Shown here: in pieces, positions 23,249 to 30,968 of the stretch
How the letters are laid out: each line of letters begins with the position of its first letter
Position numbering within the stretch: the first letter of the stretch is position 1
Source of the DNA: Bacillota bacterium
GTDB taxonomy: Bacteria; Bacillota; Clostridia; Oscillospirales; Ruminococcaceae
Assembly: GCA_023431215.1 (NCBI GenBank)
Contig: JAEYXR010000028.1
Span: 1 to 38,825, forward strand
DNA length: 38,825 bases
Direction: 5' to 3'
Translations under genes and position numbers: made by a program
The notes under the pieces: generated by a model
The model's database searches: none
Seen by the model: only the letters and a program-made list of their open reading frames with translations
Told to the model about the DNA's origin: nothing

Positions 23249-23837
23249 CTCCGCCTGCGCTGGATCTTTTGCACCGCTGTTGGCTCTGGGTATCTCCGGT
23301 TCTGCCACCTCTGCCGTGCTCCTGGGTGGTTTGATTATGTGGGGTCTGCAACCCGGACCTCTGCTTTTTACCAATAATGCTGAATTTGCATGGGGCTGCA
23401 TCGCTTCCCTGTTCTTCGCCAATCTTTTTGCTCTATTCTGCGGTGTTATGTTGGTTCCCCTGCTTTCCAAGGTCATTCAAATTCCCGGCAAAATTCTTGT
23501 CCCCTCTGTCACTGCTATCTGCATTGCAGGCTCCTATAGTGCCACACGCTCCATGTATGGTGTGGTAATTATGGTGGTGGCCGGCGTAGTTGCCTATGTC
23601 TTGGTTAAGAATAAATATCCCATGGCCCCTTTGCTTCTTGGGTTTGTCTTGGCACCCCTGCTGGAAAAATATATGCGCCGTGGTTTTGCAACCTCCGCAG
23701 GTAATATATCCATTTTCTGGGCTTCCCCCATCTGTAAGGTATGTCTGGCTGTATTCTTCATTTTAATCCTGTCTCCCGTTGTTCGTAAAATTATCGAACA
23801 ATTTAAAACAAAAAAACTGGAGGAAAGTAAACAATGA
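23205..23837 (+). pseudogene. tctA: TctA tripartite tricarboxylate transporter permease, C-terminal ~205 residues only
   Basis: The frame carries GLAACEAANNSACAGSFAPL, LALGISGSATSAVLLGGLIM and WGLQPGPLLF, signature segments of the large TctA permease, followed by further membrane helices to the end. A full TctA has about 500 residues; the first ~300 are absent and no start codon with a ribosome binding site exists, so it cannot give a normal transporter. Clear TctA homology begins around base 23214, where the amidotransferase homology ends. Its stop overlaps the ATG of the binding-protein gene (ATGA), the usual tct operon arrangement, so the 3' side of the junction is an original tct locus. 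Confidence 0.88.
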
Positions 23838-24847
23838 AAAAGATTTTCGCACTGCTTTTGGCTGGCATGATAAGCATGTCCGTTCTTACTGCATGTGGAG
23901 GCTCCAATGCTTCTGCCAGCAGTTCCCCCGCACCTGCTGTCTCTACTGAGGCACCTGCCTCTTCTGAACCTGAGGCTTGGTCTCCCAGCAAAGCCATCAG
24001 TATTATCTGCTGTTCTTCCGCCGGTGGCGGCAGCGATATCAACAGCCGCGCTGTCATTGAAACCTTCAACAAAATAGGTGTTAAAGCTAACTTTATTGTA
24101 GACTACAAAAATGACGGTGGCGGCGCTGTTGGCTGGCAGCATACTGCAAAAGCAACCGACGATTACACCATTATGTGCTACGGCTTTGGTGATACCATTA
24201 ATATGGTAAACAACACTGATTTTGGTATGAAAGATTATCGTGGTGTTGCTGTGGTCTCCGCGGAGCAGCTGGCCCTGCTTTCCACTCCCAACTGCAAGTA
24301 CACCGACTTTGCCGCCGCTGTGGAAGCTGCTAAAAATGGCACTGTTGTAACCATTGCTGGCTCCAGCGGTGTTGACCTCATCATTTACAACAAGCTTTTG
24401 GAAATTACTGGTCTTACCGAAGCTCAGTTAAGCTATGTACAGCATAACTCCACCGGTGAAGCCATTGTCACCATGCTGGGCAACCACAGCGACTTTGTAG
24501 TCTGCAAGCCCTCCTCCTGCATCTCTTATGTAGAATCCGGTGAGCTGGTTCCCTTTGTTGCATTCCAAAAAGACCGTTTCTCTGCTCCTCTGGACACTGC
24601 CCCCACCATCTCCGAGCTGGGCTTTGACCACATTGAGGCCCCCATGTGGCGTGGATTTGTTGTTTCTGAAAAAATGTCTGACGCTGCCTACAACTACTAT
24701 TGTGACATCTCTACCCAGCTGGTAGAGTCTGAGGCATGGACCACCGATTATGTAGAGCATTATGCAGCAAGCCCTTTGTTCCTCATTGGTGACGAGGCCG
24801 ATAAATACTTAGAAAAGGCCGAAGCTGATTATAAGGCAACTAAGTAA
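23834..24847 (+). CDS. tctC: TctC-like solute-binding lipoprotein
   Basis: A 337-residue secreted lipoprotein of the tripartite tricarboxylate transporter receptor (Bug) family. The signal peptide MKKIFALLLAGMISM ends in the lipobox LTAC (Cys about residue 21), followed by a Ser/Ala/Pro-rich linker. The mature domain begins ISIICCSSAGGGSDINSRAV, equivalent to the PxxPGGxxD ligand loop of the family with Ser/Ala replacing Pro/Gly, and ends with WRGFVVSEKMSDAAYNYY. It binds carboxylates outside the membrane and delivers them to TctAB. GGAGGAAAG precedes the ATG. With tctA truncated and no tctB in the window, this copy probably cannot support transport on its own. Confidence 0.9.
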   Translation: MKKIFALLLAGMISMSVLTACGGSNASASSSPAPAVSTEAPASSEPEAWSPSKAISIICCSSAGGGSDINSRAVIETFNKIGVKANFIVDYKNDGGGAVGWQHTAKATDDYTIMCYGFGDTINMVNNTDFGMKDYRGVAVVSAEQLALLSTPNCKYTDFAAAVEAAKNGTVVTIAGSSGVDLIIYNKLLEITGLTEAQLSYVQHNSTGEAIVTMLGNHSDFVVCKPSSCISYVESGELVPFVAFQKDRFSAPLDTAPTISELGFDHIEAPMWRGFVVSEKMSDAAYNYYCDISTQLVESEAWTTDYVEHYAASPLFLIGDEADKYLEKAEADYKATK

Positions 24848-24890
24848 TATCTTAGCAAACTCGTGTAGGTATCTAATTTTTTAAGTATTC

Positions 24891-24937
24891 CAATACCCGC
24901 TGACGCAGGACTATTTTTCCTGTGTCAGCGGGTATTG
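24891..24937 (+). terminator. Intrinsic terminator after tctC
   Basis: A 20-bp stem (24891-24910 with 24918-24937, one mismatch or wobble) with a seven-base T-rich loop and a short T-run after it, 44 bp after the tctC stop. Confidence 0.8.
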
Positions 24938-25000
24938 TCTTTACCCTGCTGTATCTTGGATTTTAAAGCTCAGGTAATCAAGTAAATACCCGTATCCCCC

Positions 25001-25108
25001 CTACCAGATGTTCCGTGTGGACACTGGACTTTCATCCGTACAGATAAAGTTAGACCTAAAGCTCTTTTTATGCTGTCGAAAGGATGCTCTATAAGCTACT
25101 GGCGCTTT
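25001..25108 (-). other. Possible transposase C-terminal remnant
   Basis: A 35-residue stretch on the minus strand reads KAPVAYRASFRQHKKSF and ends in NIW before a stop. The PVAYR-type ending vaguely recalls IS3-like OrfB C-termini. It lacks a start and a stop lies just upstream, so at best it is a scar. The rest of 24938-25177 shows nothing that I can support. Confidence 0.15.
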
Positions 25109-25177
25109 TTATAAAACTGTTTTCTTTTGTGGTTTTATTAACCTTATCTGCTTACTGCTGTAAATACATATAGACAA

Positions 25178-25208
25178 AAGAGCGTAGCAGGCTGGCTGTT
25201 ACGCTCTT
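25178..25208 (-). terminator. Intrinsic terminator of the sugar-uptake operon
   Basis: On the minus strand a 13-bp stem (25208-25196 with 25190-25178, one G-T wobble) is followed by TTTTG, 44 bp after the stop of the TIM-barrel gene. The hairpin and its flanks resemble the terminator at 38190-38220. Confidence 0.8.
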
Positions 25209-25251
25209 ACGGATATATATATTTGATATGTTACGGGCTTTGTAAATTATA

Positions 25252-26286
25252 TTAATCTTTACTCAACACTCTTTTGTAGTTATTACCAATGCAGTCCCAC
25301 AGCTCTAATGCGTCCTTTGCTGCCACTGAGGTGCCATATCCGCCGCGATATGTCCATGTTGCCAAACGGTCAACACCCAAATTTTCGTACAAGTCTACTA
25401 CGTGACCTACCTGCGCAAAATCATCAGGGCGTTTGTTGTAGCCCATCAGCCAGCGCTCCGACTGCTTACCGTATTTTTTGGCCATTGCTACTGTACGTTC
25501 TGTAATTTCACGGAAAAAGCTTTCGGGCAGTGACCAGTTGATGATGGTTGTAGAAAACACGTCGAAGTAGGGGCAGGCTGCCACCATTTCCCAATTGTCA
25601 TAGCCTCTCAGCTCTGTTACATAGTAGCTATTTAATGTTGCATGTACACAGCAGGTAATTTCAAGCTTTTCATTGTACTCTTTAAGCGCTTTTGAGGTAT
25701 CAGCAAGGGTTTTCAGTGCTTCTCTCCAACGGAACTGCTTGACATCGTCATTCATAAATTTAGGCATTTCATACCCGTAGTAGGCTTCAAACTTTTTCAT
25801 GCACTCAGGGCAACGGCAAGCCCAGTCATCGCCCGCGCCACCTGTAATTGAGGCATACGACTTGGGATAAGCATAGTGCGGTTCATCCCAAAAGAAGCCA
25901 TCCACTTCGGTTTCCCTTGCCAGCTTCATGCACAGACCGGTAAAATAATCTCGAAATGAATTGGTAACAAAACAGGCAGCATTGAGCACCTCGCCTGTAT
26001 AAGCCGAAACCTGTCTGTGGTGAATATTGTTCTGTAAAAATAAGCTTACCTGTTCACCGCCAAAATATTTACCGATTCCCCAGGTATCCGCAAGAACTCT
26101 TAGCCCCAACTCGTGGGCTTTTTTGACAATTGCATTAATATTGGGGAACCAAAAGTCCATGTCAAACTCGGTAATTGCTAAAATAACAGTATCGCATCCA
26201 TGCTCTATCATTTCTTTGAAGTCTGCTTCGGCATGCTCCACGTACCCCAATCCATAGTAGCTGATTGCTGTATGCTTAATCGCCAT
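25252..26286 (-). CDS. TIM-barrel glycoside-hydrolase-like protein
   Basis: A 344-residue cytoplasmic protein without signal peptide. It looks like a (beta/alpha)8 barrel: MAIKHTAISYYGLGYVEHAE at strand 1, then VILAITEFDMDFWFPN, GLRVLADTWGIGKYFGG, and the acidic active-site-like segment EVDGFFWDEPHYAYPKSY near residues 126-143. The CRCPECMKKFEAYYGYEMP segment (about 154-172), with its CxCxxC and YG, resembles hypothetical glycosyl hydrolase families of the GHL type. The Asp/Glu of FFWDEPH are candidate catalytic residues. It ends the uptake operon, right after a Gfo/Idh/MocA oxidoreductase, so it probably processes an imported oligosaccharide or an oxidised sugar intermediate. Could also be an isomerase-like barrel; no reaction can be assigned. 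Confidence 0.7.
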   Translation of the reverse strand: MAIKHTAISYYGLGYVEHAEADFKEMIEHGCDTVILAITEFDMDFWFPNINAIVKKAHELGLRVLADTWGIGKYFGGEQVSLFLQNNIHHRQVSAYTGEVLNAACFVTNSFRDYFTGLCMKLARETEVDGFFWDEPHYAYPKSYASITGGAGDDWACRCPECMKKFEAYYGYEMPKFMNDDVKQFRWREALKTLADTSKALKEYNEKLEITCCVHATLNSYYVTELRGYDNWEMVAACPYFDVFSTTIINWSLPESFFREITERTVAMAKKYGKQSERWLMGYNKRPDDFAQVGHVVDLYENLGVDRLATWTYRGGYGTSVAAKDALELWDCIGNNYKRVLSKD

Positions 26287-26298
26287 CTCTCTGCTCCT

Positions 26299-27378
26299 TT
26301 ATTTGTTCATATAAATAGGCATTTCACTTGCGATAGATTCGTAGCAACGAACCATCGCTTCCACTGTCTGCTTATGCCACTCCAAATTAATCTTGGGCTG
26401 CTTATGGTTGACAATGCAGTCATAAAATTCATCCATCATTCCAATCCACTCATCAAAATAGGTATATTGAATGGTGTACCGATTGTTGGGGCCACCATTG
26501 TAGTAAACATTTGGGCCAAAGCAGTCCGCCTGTATAATACCCTCTGTACCCACAATGGAATAGTTGACCTCCATACGTTTGGGGAACACCTCCCAGCCTG
26601 GACCGGGACGCTTCAGTTTTTCTTCCAGCCGAGTCCAGGAGGGGTCCAGCAAGAATTTACAGCCGTTTTTCATCCGACCAGTAACATAAAGTACATCTTC
26701 CTCTTCAATATCACGAATGTTATTTGCCACATCGGCAAATACATAGTCATAATCGCTGCCAGTGATCCAGCGCAGCATATCAAAGATATGTGGGTGGTCG
26801 CTGAGAGCACCGCCGCGGCAGCGAGGGTCTCCCTCCTTGATGGGGATTCTCTTGCCGTAGGAAATTTCCGGGTTACCCTGCCATGGAAAGGCCCACACAG
26901 GTGAAAGGGTAATGTTGGTGGCGTTAAACGAGAGTACTTCACCAATGGCGCCGGACTTTACCAGGTCCAGCACACGGTGTGCCGTAGGATTGTAGTGCAT
27001 TTCCAATTCCACCTGGCAAATAACACCCGCCGCCTTAGTCATCTCTATCATGCGGTCATATTCTTCCAGATCAAAGGTAGGAATTTTCATAGACAGCATA
27101 TTTTTGCCATACTGACAGCATAGCTTCATATCCTCAAAGTGTCGACTATTTTCACTGGCAACCACAACGCCCTCGATTTCGGGATGCTCCAATAACATCT
27201 TCTCGGTTGAATCATAGACCGGAACATTAAATCCTAATGTTTTAAAGTGTGCGGCAATATCCTTATCTGCGCAGGAAACTGCCACCCAGTTCAGCTTTGC
27301 ATTATCATTGAGTGTCTGATAATATTTGCGCACATGGGCATGGGTCAGTGAAGAGATTGCCATATTCACCTGTCTCAT
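26299..27378 (-). CDS. Gfo/Idh/MocA-family oxidoreductase
   Basis: A 359-residue NAD(P)-dependent sugar oxidoreductase. The N-terminal Rossmann domain begins NMAISSLTHAHVRKYYQTL, lacking the usual GxGxxG, which is replaced by SSLTHAH as in some subfamilies. The conserved Lys is in NMLSMKIPTFDLEEYD near residue 99 (EKP in typical members), and the catalytic His/Asp region is GGALSDHPHIFDMLRWITG near residue 190. The C-terminal domain supplies the beta-sheet that binds the sugar. It starts five bases after the upstream stop, with a GGGGGA ribosome binding site. Such enzymes oxidise or epimerise inositols, amino sugars or glycosides; the neighbouring SIS, kinase and TIM-barrel genes suggest a sugar-specific catabolic route. 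Confidence 0.9.
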   Translation of the reverse strand: MRQVNMAISSLTHAHVRKYYQTLNDNAKLNWVAVSCADKDIAAHFKTLGFNVPVYDSTEKMLLEHPEIEGVVVASENSRHFEDMKLCCQYGKNMLSMKIPTFDLEEYDRMIEMTKAAGVICQVELEMHYNPTAHRVLDLVKSGAIGEVLSFNATNITLSPVWAFPWQGNPEISYGKRIPIKEGDPRCRGGALSDHPHIFDMLRWITGSDYDYVFADVANNIRDIEEEDVLYVTGRMKNGCKFLLDPSWTRLEEKLKRPGPGWEVFPKRMEVNYSIVGTEGIIQADCFGPNVYYNGGPNNRYTIQYTYFDEWIGMMDEFYDCIVNHKQPKINLEWHKQTVEAMVRCYESIASEMPIYMNK

Positions 27379-27383
27379 TTTTT

Positions 27384-28166
27384 TCAGTCCCCCACTTTCG
27401 TATAGGTCACGCTAGCGCTGGAATTTGCCGCAGCTTGGTAAACACCCAGTAAATGCTCTTGATCCGCTTGCAGCTGAGGAATAGCTTCAGGCTTTGCCAA
27501 AACGTCCAAAATAAAGCGTATTGTGTCCGCCTGTGTATTCTCCAATCCATATAGTTCTTCATCAATATCCGCAAAAGTTTGTGTTTTCTCTCCCTTGATG
27601 ACATACACAGGATACTGCTGCATCTGGGTATCCACCGCAACATCCGAGGCAATGCCGGTTTTGGCAATCACCTCGTGAAGTAGCACAGGCTCACTTCCTG
27701 GGCGGGAAAGGCCCAGCTCCATGCTTATCTTAATACCAGACTCCGCTGCCAGAATGCAGTTTGTGTAGATTTCGTCACTAAAATCAGCAAAGGCACGCTT
27801 GATTCGCTTACGGGTAATAAATTCTGCCAAATCCGCTTCCATTACAAGGATATCGGCTAGTGTCTGTGTAAACTCATCCTTTGGCACAATATGATGAATG
27901 CGCATTGCCAAGGGTGTTTCTATCAGCTTTTGATCCAATATATTGCGCAGCTCTATGTACCTGCGTTTGTTGCGCCAATGAAACAACGGGATGTTGGTAT
28001 AGCCGTCCTGAGGAAACGATTGCGCAAAATGATAGATAAAACGAAACGACCCCTTGTCGCAGTCAATTTTGACAGAGCCTTGTTCCAGCTCTACCCGGAT
28101 ACCGCCCGCTATCGAGTACTTCTCCGCCAGTTCCTTTAAAAACGGGATAAATTTCTCTTGATCCAT
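27384..28166 (-). CDS. Unrecognised protein resembling a Gfo/Idh/MocA C-terminal half
   Basis: A 260-residue protein that I cannot assign with confidence. The N-terminal ~110 residues (for example GGIRVELEQGSVKIDCDKG and GYTNIPLFHWRNKRRYIEL) have no Rossmann loop and match nothing I know. The second half (AAESGIKISMELGLSRPGSE, then VDTQMQQYPVYVIKGEKTQT, FADIDEELYGLENTQADTIR, and the ending LQADQEHLLGVYQAAANSSA) follows the pattern of the C-terminal domain of Gfo/Idh/MocA oxidoreductases. It lies between the SIS gene and the complete oxidoreductase, six bases before the latter, so it may be a partner subunit. No signal peptide or membrane helix. Alternatives include an unrelated sugar-binding protein. 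Confidence 0.75.
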   Translation of the reverse strand: MDQEKFIPFLKELAEKYSIAGGIRVELEQGSVKIDCDKGSFRFIYHFAQSFPQDGYTNIPLFHWRNKRRYIELRNILDQKLIETPLAMRIHHIVPKDEFTQTLADILVMEADLAEFITRKRIKRAFADFSDEIYTNCILAAESGIKISMELGLSRPGSEPVLLHEVIAKTGIASDVAVDTQMQQYPVYVIKGEKTQTFADIDEELYGLENTQADTIRFILDVLAKPEAIPQLQADQEHLLGVYQAAANSSASVTYTKVGD

Positions 28167-28185
28167 ACCATGTTCACTCCTTGCT

Positions 28186-28941
28186 TTACAGCATTTTGAT
28201 GCGGGGACTATATTTTTTTAGATTCTTTTGATTAAACTCATCTCCACCGGGTACATTGGCACTATGCCAGAAGGGTGGCTCAATTCCTATAGCCAGGCAC
28301 TGTTTGGCACATTCAATTTCCAGCCGATGCACAATGTAAAAATCGGTTAAGTTTGAGATTGGCCCAATGGGTGTATCAAAGCCTTCCAGCTTTACCACTG
28401 TATCTCCCAATGGATTATAGTCATCAATACAAACCTCGGCAAAATCAAAGAGGTTTTTTCGCGAGGAGTGGCGCAAACAGTAGTCAAGAGGAATTTGCTC
28501 CTGCCATTGGGAGGAGGACACCGCAATAATATGTACCCCACGTTCCGTTGCCTGCATTGCTGCGTCAATGGTGGCGGCATTAGTACCAATGTTGTGATAA
28601 ATAATCAGCACATCATCCTGCTGCAGGTCATAATAGTCCATGATGGCACGACCGTAGTTTTCGCACCTCTCCAGCGACAGATACTTCTGTGCCTGATTAA
28701 ACACAGATAATCCTGTTTCCATACACGGATTAATATTGCAAAGGCCTCCTGCTCTAAAAAACATTTCGCCTACCGGTAGAGTCGTATGCCCTCCACCTCC
28801 GTAAACATGGATCAGCCGATCCTCCTTGATAGCGCCTGCCATCAGCCTTGCTGCTGTTACAATGTTGGAATATTGCTCTGTCTCAATTTTATTAAGCAGC
28901 TCAATTACTTGAGGCAAATAGCCACAGCTTTGATCTCCCAT
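28186..28941 (-). CDS. SIS-domain protein, UPF0309-like
   Basis: A 251-residue sugar-isomerase-type (SIS) protein. It matches the UPF0309 pattern: LIHVYGGGGHTTLPVGEMFF (family consensus GCGHS) near residues 42-61, RAGGLCNINPCME, VLIIYHNIGTNAATIDAAM (consensus STSG), and the C-terminal GIEPPFWHSANVPGGDEFNQK. The two classic Ser-containing ligand loops differ: GGGGHTT replaces GCGHS, and HNIGTNA replaces STSGRNG. SIS domains bind phosphosugars, acting as isomerases or regulators. It follows the permease genes and precedes the oxidoreductase block. A second member of the same family is present as a frameshifted gene at 35650-36383. RBS GGAAGAGG at four bases. Confidence 0.88.
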   Translation of the reverse strand: MGDQSCGYLPQVIELLNKIETEQYSNIVTAARLMAGAIKEDRLIHVYGGGGHTTLPVGEMFFRAGGLCNINPCMETGLSVFNQAQKYLSLERCENYGRAIMDYYDLQQDDVLIIYHNIGTNAATIDAAMQATERGVHIIAVSSSQWQEQIPLDYCLRHSSRKNLFDFAEVCIDDYNPLGDTVVKLEGFDTPIGPISNLTDFYIVHRLEIECAKQCLAIGIEPPFWHSANVPGGDEFNQKNLKKYSPRIKML

Positions 28942-28966
28942 ATTCCCTCTTCCTTTCTCTACAGCT

Positions 28967-29818
28967 TTATTTAATACCGGACATAGCTAAACTCTCGATA
29001 AACTTTTTTTGTGCACAGAAAAAGACTATCAGCAAAGGCAATGTACTAATAACCGATGCCGCCATAACATAGTTCCAGGTGGTGCCCACCTCATTGCTAA
29101 ACAGCGATAATGCAAGGGTAGAAGTATACTTCTCACTGCTGCTAAGGTAAATCAGCGGAAGAAAATAGTCATTCCAGGAATTGAAAAATGTATAGATGAC
29201 CAGAGATGCAATGGTGGAGGAGGCCATGGGCAATACAATTTTGCCAAAGGTGCGAATATGGGTACATCCATCAATCTTTGCTGCCTCTATCAGCTCATTG
29301 GGGACAGTAATAAAATACTGGCGCATCATAAAGATACCAAAGGCACCGCCCATGCCAAATATCTGGGGTACAATGAGGGCAAAGTGGCTATCGGTAAGCT
29401 TAAACTGGGCCAAGCCCAAAAAGGTGGGAACTGTCAGCACCTCCACAGGCAGCATCATGGCGCTTAAGAATAGAAGAAAAAAGAAGTTGCGCCCGGGGAA
29501 CTTAATTTTTGCCAGGGCATAGGCCGCCAACGCAGATACCACTACAGTCCCTATGGTAGTAAGTGACGCTACCTTAAAGCTGTTCCAAAGATAGGTACCA
29601 TAGTGAGATGTGGTAAAAAGATCGATGTAGTTGCTCCAACGAATGGGGTCTGGCCACCATTGGGGGGGAGAAACAAAAATCTTGGCAGGTGTTTTTAGCG
29701 ATGTACAAATCATCCAGTAGTAGGGGAAAAGCACAATCAGCGACACGATGGTCATAATCACATACTTTGTACGGTTTTCCCTTTGCTCCCGGGTCAGAGG
29801 TCTTGTATTAGTCCTCAT
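28967..29818 (-). CDS. Carbohydrate ABC transporter permease (MalG type)
   Basis: A 283-residue inner-membrane subunit of a CUT1-type sugar importer, with six membrane helices (first at about 19-40, VIMTIVSLIVLFPYYWMICT). The EAA loop that contacts the ATPase is ELIEAAKIDGCTHIRTFGKI near residue 186, followed by PLASS-like PMASSTIASLVIYTFFNSWN. The C-terminus IKxLAMSGIK-like ending (SLAMSGIK) is standard for MalG homologues. Its start overlaps the end of the MalF-type gene by 11 bp. The operon has no ATPase gene, so a shared MsmX/MsmK-type ATPase elsewhere is presumably used; that is common in Firmicutes. Confidence 0.95.
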   Translation of the reverse strand: MRTNTRPLTREQRENRTKYVIMTIVSLIVLFPYYWMICTSLKTPAKIFVSPPQWWPDPIRWSNYIDLFTTSHYGTYLWNSFKVASLTTIGTVVVSALAAYALAKIKFPGRNFFFLLFLSAMMLPVEVLTVPTFLGLAQFKLTDSHFALIVPQIFGMGGAFGIFMMRQYFITVPNELIEAAKIDGCTHIRTFGKIVLPMASSTIASLVIYTFFNSWNDYFLPLIYLSSSEKYTSTLALSLFSNEVGTTWNYVMAASVISTLPLLIVFFCAQKKFIESLAMSGIK

Positions 29819-30767
29819 AATACACCCACTTCTTTCTGACGCTCCACTGAAGCAGTGTCAGCCCCATAATAACCACAAACAGCACCACAGAAATGGCCGA
29901 GCCATAACCAAATTTGTTCATCTTAAAAGCTACCTGATAGATGTAATAAACCAGTACGTAGCTTGCTGTTCCCGGCCCCCCCTGGGTTAAAACATTGACC
30001 TGTGCAAACACCTTTAAGGAACCGATCATGGTGATAATAATAATTAAGAAAATAGTTGGAGAAATCATGGGCAAAGTGATGTGCCAAAACTGCTGACGCT
30101 TGCTGGCACCATCCAAGCTTGCTGCCTCATAATACATGGGCGCTACCTCCTGCAATGCCCCAATAAAAATGATGGTATTCATGCCAAAGCCTTTAAGCAG
30201 TGTAACCAGCACAACGATGGGAATAACCAAATTGGTAGTATAAAGCCAGTTGGTGCCTTCCAGCCCAAAAGCGTTTAACAACATATTAATAAAGCCGCCG
30301 TCACTTTGCAGCATAAACTTCCACACCAGTGCCCACGAAACGATGTTGGTAACGTAGGGCGTAAAAATTGCAGTGCGAAAAAAACCTACGCCCTTGATGT
30401 TTTTATGCAGCAGCATTGCCAGACCCAAACACAAAACAAGGTTAGAAGGAATGAGCAATACCGTAAAATACAAGGTGTTTTTTACCGCAACAACAAAGGT
30501 CGGGTCGTTGGTAAACAGCTTAATGTAATTTTTCATGCCGCACCAAGACATTCCTTTAATTAACGAATAGTCGCAAAAGCTTAGATAGATTGTGGCGATT
30601 AGGGGAGCTATCACAAATATTGTAAACCCTATCAACATCGGTAAAATAAAGAAGTATCCATATTTATAGTCTATTTTTTCAAGACTGCTGTGACGTTTTA
30701 AGGAAGTTTTAAGAGGCGCGTTTAAATTTTTTTGTTGCTTTTTTTGAGGGAGTGCAGTCAATTCCAT
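29808..30767 (-). CDS. Carbohydrate ABC transporter permease (MalF type)
   Basis: A 319-residue membrane subunit partnering the MalG-type permease. A basic N-terminal segment (TALPQKKQQKNLNAPLKTSL) precedes six helices starting FFILPMLIGFTIFVIAPLIA. The EAA loop is MYYEAASLDGASKRQQFWHI near residue 208, followed by TLPMISPTIFLIIIITMIG. I chose ATG 30767, 12 bases after AAGGAGG; a TTG two codons upstream has better spacing (six bases) and may be the real start. It follows the binding-protein gene across a hairpin that probably reduces permease expression relative to it. Together they form a CUT1-type sugar importer. Confidence 0.94.
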   Translation of the reverse strand: MELTALPQKKQQKNLNAPLKTSLKRHSSLEKIDYKYGYFFILPMLIGFTIFVIAPLIATIYLSFCDYSLIKGMSWCGMKNYIKLFTNDPTFVVAVKNTLYFTVLLIPSNLVLCLGLAMLLHKNIKGVGFFRTAIFTPYVTNIVSWALVWKFMLQSDGGFINMLLNAFGLEGTNWLYTTNLVIPIVVLVTLLKGFGMNTIIFIGALQEVAPMYYEAASLDGASKRQQFWHITLPMISPTIFLIIIITMIGSLKVFAQVNVLTQGGPGTASYVLVYYIYQVAFKMNKFGYGSAISVVLFVVIMGLTLLQWSVRKKWVYYED

Positions 30768-30848
30768 AATCAAAATCAACCTCCTTTTCCACTTTTTATA
30801 GAAAAATTTTGTTTCCAACCTTAGTTCTTGCCGTTTTTGCTAATAATA

Positions 30849-30885
30849 AGGGCATAGCCGCCTTATGATAAAACGACTATGCCCT
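30849..30885 (-). terminator. Internal attenuating terminator between binding protein and permease genes
   Basis: On the minus strand a 12-bp stem (30885-30874 with 30860-30849, one G-U pair) with a 13-base loop is followed by TATTATT. The tail is weak, so read-through is likely. It would give more binding-protein than permease message, a common arrangement. Confidence 0.7.
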
Positions 30886-30968
30886 ACTTTGCATTCAAAA
30901 GCCTTTTATAATCTGCTTACAGCAGCTTGCGGCAGAATAAATGCTATGGGATTTTTGCAAAATGCAAA

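Noticed and set aside
24961..25140. An IS3-type transposase remnant as a confident call
   Set aside because: Only a short PVAYR-like ending is seen, with a stop just upstream and no catalytic motif; kept only as a low-confidence note.
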